Of a stretch of DNA of 64,000 bases, positions 10,416-21,242 are shown piece by piece (position 1 is the first letter of the stretch; each line of letters begins with the position of its first letter). Made by a program: the position numbers and the translations under genes. Source of the DNA: Tuctoria greenei (taxonomy: Eukaryota; Streptophyta; Magnoliopsida; Poales; Poaceae). Location: NCBI GenBank assembly GCA_036927565.1, contig JAYESD010000001.1:267541560-267605559 (forward strand), written 5' to 3'. The notes below the pieces were generated by a model that saw only the letters and a program-made list of their open reading frames with translations, made no database searches and was not told the DNA's origin.

Positions 10416-13400
10416 TATATGCAACATGCATGGCTAGACAAAAGGATAGCTTGACACAGGTTAAGCCTATATGCAACATCCTATTCCTTAAGTTTACGTT
10501 AGCATCCTATTTACTAGGTGAATGATCCATCTATGCAATAATAACATAAACCGTCGGGTTACAACCACCCAACTCACCATACATCCAGGTTATATCCACC
10601 TGGAGGCCAACTCACCGGGTTAATCCACCCGGATACCAAACTCATCGGGTTAAACCACCCGACTACCAACTCATCGGGTTACATCACCCGACTCCCAACC
10701 AAACCATCCAGTCCAAACTAATCAAGGCATTGCTTCCAAGCGCGCTCATGACCATGAGCAGACTATCTAGATAGTTTTGATACTCTGCATAGTTTGTACC
10801 ACTTTACCCACAAGTTGTGATTTCATCATCTTACGACGACTTATAAAACTTCATTCTGCCATCTCACACTCCCTATGGTGTGTGGTGAGGAGTTCACAAT
10901 GAAGCCTTTACAAAGGATCTCCCGACAAGTACGAGCACTCTAATGTTTCACATACCATGACATATTGGAGTACACCCTTCGCCGTAGCAGTCCCCTCTTG
11001 AGCATTGCAGATCCAGAGCAGGTAACTCTGAACTCGTTCCCCGCACCGAACATTGCCCGTAGGCATCGAAAGATCTCCTAATTAATCAGTTAAGTTGTTC
11101 CATACCGTCTTGTGGTGGCACGGTAATGTCTGGTCGCGAGTCACCAAGAACCGGTCCTTAGAATCTAGAACAGGCGCCCACACAATGAACTCGAGTCTCC
11201 TACGTACTGCACCCATCACTCAAACCTGCCTGTCCAGATTCCTATCTACTATATCCCATCACCATAGTGATAATAATGTATATAATAGTAAAGCAGACAG
11301 TTTAGCATTTAATAAAGTTACCCTGACAGCATGGCTAAGCATAAACACATACCCAAGTCCTGACCATACCATCCAAACCCAGCGACAAGGAATACTATGG
11401 AAATCTAGTAAACTTCCTAACATAGGATTCAATTTAAGACTTGCATGTAACTAATTCTATATACGTCCTTAATATTTTCCTAATCGGTGCAAAGTGATCA
11501 AAGACACATGCCTTTTCTTTATTTCATGCAGCTGCTCAGTCTTTCGGGTAGAACTCTCGATCTTCCAAGTCTTCACGTCGCATCACAATCATCACACGAA
11601 CACGTACATACTACCGAAAGAGAGATATAAAAGCACATTCAATAACAATACACTATACATGCAAAACAAGTAATAAATAGTACTATGCATCATACGGTGT
11701 AACGAGAACCTACGCACAAAAATGGCATAACACGGTGTTATGGGGTTTTATCAGGTTATAACAATGTTTATGTGCAATAGAATAGCTAAACTAATGATTA
11801 AGATGATAAGAATAAATAGATACATTTAATTACAACTTTATTAGAAAGTTAGGTAGGTTTATACCATTTCTATATCTATTATTATGGCAATCCATTAATC
11901 TTAATGAGAAACTACTCATTCATATTAACATGCATGCAACATTAAATTAAACCTAGGTTATAAATCATTTAAAGTGAGCAAGAGTGTATTCCTTTATTAT
12001 CACATGCAATAATATATTTTTTACACATTTTCAATATTAATATGCATGAAATAAATAATTAAGAGTGTATTTTATGCATAACATATTTTATTAGGTGTTT
12101 ATAGAGTTAATATGCATGAATAAACATTTATAACATTTACTAGGGTTTAAATGTGTGGGTTTAACATGCTAAGGGCATTTTCCTAATTATTAATGAAGTT
12201 CTAGGTGTTTAAATGTAAAAACAACAAGTTTAGGGGTTTTAAATCCAAAAACAGCACACCAGGGGCATTTATGTAATTTACAAAAGTTTCCAGGGGGTTA
12301 AAACACTAATTCAGTGAGCTACTAGGGTCTAAATACAATATTCCAGTTAAAAACATGATTAACAGCAAGCACAAGGGTGTTTTAGTAAATACAGGGGCCT
12401 ATTTGCAATTTATTTAAAACAACTAGGCGGCTCTGTGCAAAAGAGTGAAGGGTTATGATCGGATCTAATGTGAGTCGTTGGATCTAATGCGGACGCATCA
12501 GATTAGATCAAACGAAAGGGTATGCGACCATTTAACAAAGGCCCTCAGATCCTACTTCGACGACCTAGATTTAAAATAGGCTACGTGTATGTGTGTCTCA
12601 ATCGTAGCCTTAGGATATAAAATGCACGGTGGAGATTCTATTGTGCAAAGGGGTATCAACATTCTAATCTGCACTGTCCCTCTACGATCTAAAAGTCGAC
12701 AACATCGGGCTTCCTCTTCCTCAGGACGTCACGACAGCGGTGCCATGGCCCGCGGCCCGAGCTCGCCGGAGCTCATGCAAACCAAGCGGAAACGCACCAA
12801 GAGCTCTCCGCGGACACCAAAATCGAGAGAGGGGTGTACCGGTAGCTCACCTAGGGTCGTGTCGGGGCTCGAGAAGACACCTAGATGTGCTCACGACGCG
12901 AGGAGGCAGAGAGCAGCGTCGGTCTTCATCGGGGCTTCATGTCGGCGGTGCTTCCTCGGTGTTGTCCCTCCGAGGAGCTTCTACGAGATGCAGTCAACAA
13001 GTTAGGGTGGTCACGGGGAGGAGGAATGGACAGGGATGGTGGGACGACGGTGAAGGACGACCGTACCTCATCGGTCTTTGTCGAGGTGTGTTCTCACGGT
13101 GACTTCCTCACATCCATCATGTCGGGGCATGTTCCGATGCATGTAGAGAAAGAAGGGAGGATTAGATCGAAGGGGAACCAAGTGGAAATGCGGGACGACA
13201 AGGAGAGGTGACAAACTCACCTGATCTCGACAATCTTGAGATTTTGGTGCTGATCCGCGCCGGGGAAGGTTAAGGAGTGCTCGCCGGGTTTCTGAGAAAC
13301 AAGGCGGCTGGCTAGTAGGAGGATCGTGGCGTGGAGCGACGGAATCGCGCGCGGCGATAGTGTTCACCGAGGAAAATGTGGCGACGGCGCACAGCTAGAA

Positions 13401-14145
13401 TTTTAGAGCAAGAGGAGGCTAGGGTTGGGTAGTGTCTTTATAGGGCGAGGCTTCTTGCGGCGCAAGAAGATGGGGCTCGGATATTTTCAGTGTCTTGGCA
13501 CCTACGCTTGAGAGGAGTTGCGTCCGCGCCGGCTGCTCACGCAATTCACATAACCCTCACGCGAGAGAGAGAAGTAGGGGAAAGCCGGTGCTGACTAACA
13601 GGGCCCGCTGCACAATAGCTGGGAAAGAAAAGGGAGGGAGATGAGAGGGAAGGCGCCGACAGGTGGGGTCCGCTCCGCAGGGAGAGTTAAAGGGAATCCA
13701 AAGCTCGGCCGGCTGGGACAGAGAATGTGCACCGCTGACGAGCGGGTCCCAGGAGCCAAAGAGAGAGAGGAGGAAGGTGGGGTGGGCTGGGGCGTGAAAG
13801 TGGGCCGCAGGTGGGGTTGGGATGCGATGAGGGTTTTTGCCCAGCAGGGGACTGGGTTCCAGACATGATTTCTATATGTACTATATATTTTTTGAATTTA
13901 TTTTCTAGTTCCAAATATCAATTCTAGTTGAAATGAATCTTTAGCTTGTTTTCAAAATCAACTAAATTGCACCCTCAAATGCACATTCAATGACGTAGTT
14001 CAACTTTTATTTTTATTTTATTTATTTATCATTATCACATGATTATTCACACCATATCTTATTTTAATTTCTTCCCTTGCTTAACTTTTAATGTTTCAAT
14101 TATTTTAAATTCAAATTGGCTTGTATTAAAATTTGGGGTGTTACA
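10416..14145 (-). mobile_element. Long LTR of a gypsy element, probably Del/Tekay-like, without internal region
   Basis: The minus strand begins TGTAACACCCCAAATTTT at 14145, a common start of grass gypsy LTRs. A TATA-type box CCCTATAAAG lies on the minus strand at about 13436-13445, followed by a GC-rich leader that contains CCCTAG-type sequence. Region 11450-12430 is AT-rich with nothing recognisable. The plus-strand ORFs at 12589-13211 are GC-rich leader shadows. No gag-pol sequence is present. The left boundary at 10416 is defined only by where the duplication ends, and I could not find a TSD, so it may be a recombined or truncated LTR. Lineage is by recall. Confidence 0.6.
10545..10705. 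repeat. Imperfect tandem repeat with CGGGT...ACCCG hairpins
   Basis: Four to five units of about 29-35 bp follow each other, each of the form AACTCATCGGGTTAAACCACCCGACTACC. Every unit contains an inverted repeat CGGGT-N6-ACCCG or a close variant, so each could form a small hairpin. It lies at the downstream (U5) end of the gypsy LTR. Confidence 0.7.
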
Positions 14146-14250
14146 AGCAGCCAGGTCAATCAAGGTTGCAGCCGCTGCATCCTCTAGACCGAAAAGGATC
14201 CATGGCTTTGGAGGATAAGATTGGTAATCGATTTCTTGTGATGTCCGAAT

Positions 14251-15180
14251 TAGGGATGGCAACGGGTCAGGTTCGGGTCGGGTAGAGCAAAAATCCAACC
14301 CAAACTGAAATAGTACAGGATAACTTTTCATACCTGAACCCGTATCCGCGGGTAAAAAATAGTACCCGCACCTGAACCCGTCGGGTTTCGGGTACCCGTT
14401 GGGTATGACCAACGCCGATCAATGCTAGTACCGTTAGTAGGACCCCAATATCACAAAATAATCCGCCTGAAGAATTAATAATGAATTGGACTAAAAAACA
14501 CAAATCTTGTGAACAATTTGATGTTAAGAAGAAAGGTGCGTGAAACTTTGTGTTGAACTGGGATGCGGGGCCGATCACTTGCCTGACAAGAGTGCCCATG
14601 GAGATGTACAACATGTCTAGCACCACGGCAAGACACGCTTGCTTCTGTGGGCCCGCTCTCGCCCGAGCACGTCTCCGCGGACGCGAGCACACTTTTCTCC
14701 TCTTCCTCCTCCCACTCGGACTTGTAGTCCTCCACTGCACTGTTGTCGCTGGCATTCCAATCTCAGACGATGGAGGCCAGTGGCAATAGCAGAGACGGAG
14801 GGACTGGGGTGGCGGCAACGTTCCAGATGGAAGTGGCTGAATCTGGGATACTCGCGCTCGGGTGAGAGGCGGTCGAATCCGGGTACTGAGGAATGAGAGC
14901 GGGGTGCTTGAAACGTTTAGGTTTGCAATCAAGGGATTAAAAAAAGTCGTAGTTGTGGCTATGTTGTGTCGTCTTTCACATGGGCCGTTTTGCATACGTC
15001 CCGATTTAAATGTTTTGGGTACTCGATGGTTACTCGCGGGTAAGAAGTAAAACCCATATCTGTACTTGCAAAATATCAGGTCGGATATGGGTCATACTTG
15101 CGAGTAAAAATTTCTACCTGTACCCGTCGGATGCAATACCCGTCGGGTATCCGAACCCGTGGGTACAATTGCCATCCCTA
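14251..15180. mobile_element. hAT-type non-autonomous transposon, complete, 930 bp
   Basis: Termini are TAGGGATGGCAA at the left and TTGCCATCCCTA at the right, perfect 12-bp inverted repeats. The element is flanked by an exact 8-bp TSD, GTCCGAAT (14243-14250 and 15181-15188), the hAT hallmark. Subterminal zones are full of GGGTACCCG-like repeats. A short open stretch beginning ATGGAGGCCAGTGGC at 14769 ends at a good splice-donor context (GGTGAG near 14861) and could be a captured exon. No transposase is present. It sits inside host-gene coding sequence. Confidence 0.93.
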
Positions 15181-17446
15181 GTCCGAATGGGATGATCAAG
15201 CGGGAGAGGATGTGTTGCCAAAGTCAGCGCCATCGAAACTTTGCCGTCAATCATCGGAGGAAGGGATGGTGCCCATCGCGGATCTTCTGGAGCGTCATGT
15301 TCTTGCTGGCTATGAGAAATTTTCAGTTCTGATCAAGTTCCAAATTAGAAAAATGCTCATTCGAATTATGGGCCATGACCAAGGGTGCAGGGACCCAAGC
15401 ATGCACAGCTTTACCTTATCGGCCCGTTCCTGGCCTGGTGGCATTACTAGCTCGATGTGGACATCCCAAAACCCTAGTTGAAAGTCGCCTAGAGGGGGGT
15501 GAATAGGCAATAATACCTAAAATCACTTAATCAAACAATATTAAATTCTTGTGGCTGGATTAGTCTGCACAGGGTCGGACTAGTCTGCTCAGCACAGGGT
15601 GAAAACCCTAAAACTTGATTTCTACAAGTTATTTGCGGAATTAAAGTTCACCAAAAAGATAAGTAATGTGTGGTGAACTAGTAAAGCTCAGATTTCGAAG
15701 TTTAAACACTTAGATTGCAAGTTTACAATAATGATCAAAGTGTAAGGCAATAAGAGCAAATTGAACCCTAATAGCAATACTAGTGATCACGAAAAGCGAA
15801 AGACAAGTGAAACGAGATTTATCCCGTGGTTAAGCTCCACGAAGAAGCCTACCTCCACGTTGAGAAGTCCACACAAGGACCGAGTCTCACTTGATCCTTC
15901 TCTCACCAAGCCACCACGATGGCCGTCTTGGTTTCCACTATATCAATGGGTAATCACCAAGTTTGATGGGGCTGCTCACAACTTGAGGCTCCCACAAATC
16001 AATACAATGAGGAGTACACGAAGCTCAACTCACACAAGCCACAAAACACAACACAATGTGCAAGAGATCAAACCAAGAGCCAAAGCGCGGTGATCTTCCT
16101 TTACTCTCCTCCCCAAACCCTAATCTCTTCAAGATTTGCTCTTAGAGGGTTAGTAGGACGAGTAGAAGGCTTTGGAAGGCTCTAGGATGCTTGTGGAAGT
16201 GCTAGGGTTCAAGACTTTTTCAAATGAGCCTGGGGTCCCCTTTTTATAGGGGTCCCGAGCCCCTACTGCTGACCTCAGCAAAGGGGCCGACTAGTCCGGC
16301 CTCTGGGTCCAGACTAGTCCGGCCCTATGGGACCACTGACCTATGGTCAGTTCCCGACAACTGCCACACTGAGCAACGATCGTCACGCTACCCGCCAAAT
16401 TTCCAAATTCAAACGGTCACTAGACAACAGACTAGTCCGGTTAACAATGGACTAGTCCGAAGTAGGACATAACTGCTTGGTCCGTCCCAAAACAGACTCT
16501 TCTGGGTTGCCTGGACTAGTCCGACCATAGGGGTGGACTAGTCCGGCCCTCTAAGGTTTCTCTCGGTCTATCACACTAAGTCTCAAACAGACAAGCCCGA
16601 ACTACTCCAGATATCTTTAGTCCGTCCAAAAACGGACAAGTCCAAAAACTTTTTGGACTTAGCTCCAAATTCACTCAGATTCACTCCAGATACGTTTGGT
16701 CCGTCTCAAAACGGACTTGTCTGCCATGGTCGGACTATTCTGGCCTCGTAGGGTTTTTCTCATTTTAGGCTTCTCACTTATGTTTTTCTCTAAACCACCA
16801 CTTTGAGCCCCTTGGTATGATCTTAATGCACATGATACAACCACCCTGTCACATGACACGGCTCATATAAGCTCAATACCATAGAAACCCTAATTTCTAC
16901 GCTTGAATCTTTGACGCCCGTTTTCTCCTTTTCATTTTTGAGGGTTTTCATCTCATTTTAATCCTTGTACCTGTGGTTAAGATCAACTTAGCTCATTAGC
17001 TTCTTAATTGTCGTCATCAATCATCCAAAACCCACAGGGATGCCTAGATGCACTTTCACTAGTCAAGGCACCGCTCGTACACCAAGCAGTCACCGCCTTC
17101 AACTCGTACGCCAATGTTGTGTCTGGCTTCCCTCGTCGAGTTATGGCAGAGAACGGTGGCAACACTGGTTTTATCTGTGATGGAGTTGCTGGAAGGAGGT
17201 TTAACGCTTGGTCTGGACAAGGAGGATACATCAACCACAACTTGAGTCGGCATAGATTTCATCCAGTGGCCGTCAGAGGAGATCGCGCAAGGAAGGGTGC
17301 AGCCCGTGGTTTCCACTCTTACCAGCGTTTCGGCAGTAGGGTCTCGGGAACAAAGACATGCATGGTCATGGAAAGAAACACATGCATGACGGGAGGATGG
17401 CTCCGTCCAGATCATATCCTGCTGTTGACACTGAGGAAACATTGTC
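14656..17446 (+). repeat. Direct duplication of about 2.8 kb, copy 2
   Basis: Partner of 7616-10415 in the same orientation, about 7 kb away. Here the hAT element is complete and the host gene continues past the duplication end, so this copy is closer to the ancestral arrangement. Confidence 0.9.
15479..17058 (-). mobile_element. Solo LTR of Copia family A (copy 2), 1580 bp
   Basis: Minus strand from TGAAAGTGCATC at 17058 to ...GACTTTCA at 15479, with TSD CTAGT at 15474-15478 and 17059-17063. The minus-strand TATA box lies at about 16241-16250. Compared with copy 1 it has lost a CGGACAAGTCCG-containing unit near 16590 and gained or kept one near 16285, so palindrome number differs between duplicates. 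Confidence 0.93.
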
Positions 17447-17667
17447 GAGAATGCATCCAGGCGCCCCGACCTCCAGTGGTGCACAACACATACAGACCCA
17501 GGATGGAGGTAGACAAGAACAGGGAATTAGTCTCCAGATTCAACCCAATATTTCAGCGCAAGCGGTCACACTGCTGCAACAAGCCCTTGCAATGGTGGCG
17601 GGGTCAGCATCGGGACAAACTCAACGTGTGACAGCCGATCAAAACTCGAATTATGATAGCAGGATTG

Positions 17668-17845
17668 CAGTGGCGGAGCTGGTATATACCTATTGGGTTC
17701 AGGTGAACCCAATAAATTTATGTAAAACATGGATGATTAACCTATTGTTATGAGTTTGAACCCATTAAATTCAGTTGATTTATATTTAATTCGCACATAT
17801 ATTTTCAGGTGAACCCATTGAAAAAAATTGCCAGCTCTGCCACTG
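17668..17845. mobile_element. hAT-type MITE, 178 bp
   Basis: The termini CAGTGGCGGAGCTGG and CCAGCTCTGCCACTG are inverted repeats matching at 14 of 15 positions. An exact 8-bp TSD CAGGATTG flanks the element (17660-17667 and 17846-17853). The inside is AT-rich with no coding capacity. It belongs to a different hAT family from the TAGGGATGG elements and lies within the host gene upstream of the DUF4283 domain. Confidence 0.92.
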
Positions 17846-17898
17846 CAGGATTGTGGTCAAAGCACAAGAGAATAAGGTAATTTCTAAGCACATAGAGG

Positions 17899-18708
17899 GT
17901 GATATTCCAGAGTAATCAACAAAAGAACTCAAAAGATCGGAGTGGAAACATGCCATATTATCATAGGTGTTTCACTAAATGGCACTCAATGGAAGAATGT
18001 GTCAGAGAGTTTTACTATGAGATATGTGAAAGTGATCAACACAATAATCCCAGGTGCTCAGTGTTCAAGACATCTAGACAACCAACATTCATTTGTGGGT
18101 TTGCGGTTGAGGACCTTGGCTTCTTCCATATACCATACACATCTCAGAAGAACAAGGTTGACACGAGGACTGCTATCATTAGTGTCATGGAGAGCCGGTT
18201 GACTGTTGCAAATATTTTGGCCGAGCTTGAAAGATTAATTCCGGCAAGATGGACGTGGCAGGTAGAGGAGATGGGTGATAATATATTCAAAACCGTATTT
18301 CCATCTCGGACTGAGTTGAAGCGTATGGTTGAATGGGGTACTGTACAGTCTAGAATCAACAAGGCCAAGTTCATGATTGAAGAGAAGGGTCCAGGAGGGG
18401 GAGCAAATGCTAAATTACCCGAGGTTTGGATTCAATGCTCTATCTTGCCAGTTGAATTGAAGGAATTTTTGGTTATTTGGGCAGTGGGATCAGTGCTTGG
18501 AGTCACAAAGGATGTTGACATGATTTTCTTCAGGAACCATGATAACTGCCGCTTTTTAGCTATGGTACTTGATCCAAATCTTATGCCTCATTCAATCAAT
18601 GTGGTTATTGATGAAGATCTATACGTACTGAAGTTCAAAGTCGAAAGCAATGTACAAGGAAATAGTACGGACCCAATGGACACAGATGATTTGATGATGA
18701 AGATCTAA
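17899..18708 (+). pseudogene. DUF4283-type domain of the host gene, open 269-codon stretch
   Basis: This is the longest open stretch of the host gene. It begins with a degenerate zinc knuckle (CFTKWHSMEEC, then EICESDQHNNPRC) and continues with FICGFAVEDLGFFHIP, a signature of the grass DUF4283 family. The DUF4283 core lies at about residues 90-250 (SRLTVANILAELERLI, WQVEEMGDNIFKTVFPS, VWIQCSILPVELKEF). The frame is shifted relative to the segment before the MITE. It is followed by an acidic, low-complexity tail with stops up to 19140. I would not expect a functional protein. Confidence 0.75.
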
Positions 18709-19140
18709 TGGGGGTGATAAAGGAAGTGATGCCGACACAGACACCAAGGGAAATAGGTATGCGCAGTCCACCCAGGGAGATGCTAGTGACAAAGGAAAAA
18801 AAATGTTGCTGGCTCTCAGCATGGGCGACATCATGCTTCTGATAATCCAGTAAGTTCAACCATTAATATTCTACATATTTGCACTGGTGATTGGGTGGCA
18901 AATTTACCTAGTCCCTCTGTTCAGGTTATGGAGAAGGTGGGCGAAACAAATCTGGTAGAGGAGATGATGGCGCTGGCAAATGAAAACTATCTCCCAGAGG
19001 CTACTGATGATCCTTCCCAGCAGGTAGCTGTTTAGGATGAGGTGCGACAACCTCCTGCACTTCTCCACAAAATTAATAATTTGATACATGCTATATCTAA
19101 TGAAAGGAGTGTGAAGGAAAATAATGACATTTTTGTTCAG

Positions 19141-19883
19141 TGTAGGATCAAAGAGCACGTGAAAAGCTACCAGAGGGGGAGGGGTGAATGGTAGATTACT
19201 ACTTTTTCAGCAAAAGCAACAAAACCCCTCGGCAGAAAATTGATCTGTTAAAGAATTCGTGTGTGCGACTAATCTAAACATGATCAATTGTGACAAAACC
19301 AGTATATATTGTGGAGTATCAAGTCACGAAGACACTACAACAAGAATCATGAGAAACCATCGAGTAAAACTCAAGTTACGATTGAAAGATCGAACAAAGG
19401 TTATTCTGTTCTACCGAGTAAAAACGGATCTGTAATGCTATAAAGAAACTCGTGTAGATCATAAACCATGAATCCAATGACCGTGAAATTTTCACATATG
19501 ATAGATAATCAAGTTTTGAAGACAACCCAAAAAGAATCACGTCAATTGGATCTGTAAAACTCGAGTTATGATAAAACCATCAAAGCAAGGTAGTGCTATG
19601 CAGAAATTCGACGAGAAAAACTTGTTTGAATCAAGTCGGACGGACAGGGCATGAAAATTCCTTTAAACTATGATCTTTATTCAATATAACACAAGAGCAA
19701 CATCCCAAAATCCATGCACCACGAGCTCTGGCCTCCCTTGCTTATATAACCAGCCATGAGGTCAACCTAAACCAAACTAGGACTCGTATCCTACTCAGTT
19801 TTCACCGAAAGTTTTCATAACTGCTCAAGACTCTTCTATACGTAGATAGAAGAAATCTTAAGACTTCCAAACACCTTAGGAAC
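19141..19883 (-). mobile_element. 3' LTR of element F, downstream part
   Basis: The minus strand has a TATATAAG box at about 19742-19748, followed by the putative transcribed part and the LTR end ...CACCCCTCCCCCTCTGGTAG and TTTGATCCTACA. The upstream LTR part was displaced to 46008-47048 by insertion of element B after 19883. Confidence 0.82.
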
Positions 19884-20715
19884 TATCGAAGCGTACGAAC
19901 AATACTTCCCCCAGTACTACTAAATTGTAGACCGCGGAGGTTCTTGTATCGGTTTGGGCGTGCGGAGATTTTAGACAAGATGGTGACACAGATGATTTAC
20001 GTGGTTCAGGCCGCGTGAGCGTAATACCCTACTCCACGGGGTGTGTGTTGTTGTATTAGGGATTCACTGGTGCTTACGTGCGTATAAGCTTTCCTGTCTG
20101 TATCGTGTAGTATAGTCCCTTTTATAGAACAAGGGATGGTTGTTACATTAATTGCCTGGCCCGACATGTGGTCCCGACAGTTATTATTGCCTAATACACG
20201 ATCTAAGTGTGTTTAAGCACTCTAATAGCGTGATAATGCACCTTAAAGGCGGCATTACCGGTATTAAGGGTCTTCTGATCATGCGTCATTAATATTATAT
20301 TAATGGCACATAATCAGGTCTTGTAACTATAGCAATAATTGTTCCTTGAATGTTCGTGCCGTTGGAGATCCGTCAGTATTCCCGTTGGTATTGTAGGTCC
20401 GGAGGCTCAACACATGGCAGCTCCGGAGCTTCCCCTCGTGGTGTGGTAGGTCCGGAGCCGCTACGCATGTGTCAGCACCGGAGCTTCCCTCTACTGGGGG
20501 TTAGGTTCGAGGTCACTGGCCACGTGTCAAGCACAAAGCATTCCTATCTAGGGAGTTTAGCTATGGTCTTATATTACACGTGGTAGTGCTGGAGCTACCC
20601 ATATGAAGGAGGCGGGTCCAGTGCTGTGTAGGAGGTCTTAAACTTGAATGGGGGGGGGGGACTCCTTAGATTTTCTTACGGTATCATGGGGTACCCAGCA
20701 CACAGGATACTGACA
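19884..20715 (-). mobile_element. 3' LTR of element B
   Basis: It pairs with 45164-46007. The left end reads TATCGAAGCG instead of TGTCGAAGCG, a point change in the terminal dinucleotide. A minus-strand TATA box (CTATAAAAGGG) lies at about 20117-20127, and the conserved leader with GGGTATTACGCTC follows at about 20025. The right end ...CTGACA abuts a purine-rich GGGCCCGGGGCCAC on the minus strand. An 11-base G run occurs at 20650-20660. Confidence 0.85.
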
Positions 20716-20918
20716 GTGGCCCCGGGCCCACCTTTGGGAAAAATCCTTTGGGTTAAGTTATTCTACCGGAGGTGAGGCCCTCTTCGATTCCTGCGCCGCT
20801 GCTTCAAAGGTGCAATTGGGGTGATGGTTCACAGTTGAACCATCACCGTGTGGATTTCCTTGAATGCGGCAGGTGATATCCGCGCGGCAGATCTCACGAA
20901 ATTGAAGGTCGCCGGTTC

Positions 20919-20939
20919 CCAATACGAAAACCGTATCGG
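20919..20939. promoter_or_regulatory. Inverted repeat upstream of the antisense ORF, element B
   Basis: The sequence CCAATACGAAAACCGTATCGG forms two 8-base arms around a 5-base loop with one mismatch. The perfect form is found in element C at 54961-54981, at a similar distance (about 300 bp) before the antisense start codon. A role as hairpin or protein-binding site is inference. Confidence 0.5.
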
Positions 20940-21242
20940 TTTCGAGCGCCTTGTCAGGCTGCCACCCTCGGGCTTCCTGCCGCCCATCCTGACAACGGTT
21001 CGCCTGGGGTAATAACCTCGACTTCCTTGTTGGGGTGGCCCTGGGCCCCCTCGTCATTGACCGGGTAGATTTTTTGAAATGTGGCCTTGCTCTTATTGCG
21101 GTTTCCATCCAAGCGTTGCGGAGGCTTACTTATGAAGGAAAGCCCGCACGGTTTGAGGACTCTTTACGCTTTCCATTGAACTCACGCTCAGAGCCATCCA
21201 ACCTTTGCCTAGCTTTCTCTTCTTCCGCTCCACTTTTCCGCG

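Larger units (their letters stand above)
14146..19140 (+). pseudogene. DUF4283/zinc-knuckle family host gene, 5' and central part, multiply interrupted
   Basis: Exon-like segments lie at 14146-14250, 15189-15478, 17064-17667 and 17854-19140. Excising each insertion with one TSD copy rejoins the sequence; across the hAT the reading frame continues (LVMSE then WDDQAGEDV). After the N-terminal part with NSYANVV and a Gly/Arg-rich stretch comes the DUF4283-type domain at 17899-18708. Proteins of this grass family are thought to bind nucleic acid through zinc knuckles; their role is not established. The beginning of the gene is lost at 14145, where the gypsy LTR ends. The 3' part continues at 53376. 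Frameshifts between segments make it non-functional. Confidence 0.7.

Noticed and set aside
12589..13367. Overlapping GC-rich ORFs on both strands
   Set aside because: They lie in the leader part of the gypsy LTR after its TATA box, no frame is favoured and no domain is recognisable.
10411..14150. Solo gypsy LTR with a TSD
   Set aside because: The flanking pentamers TTGTC and AGCAG do not match, so I do not claim a simple solo LTR insertion.
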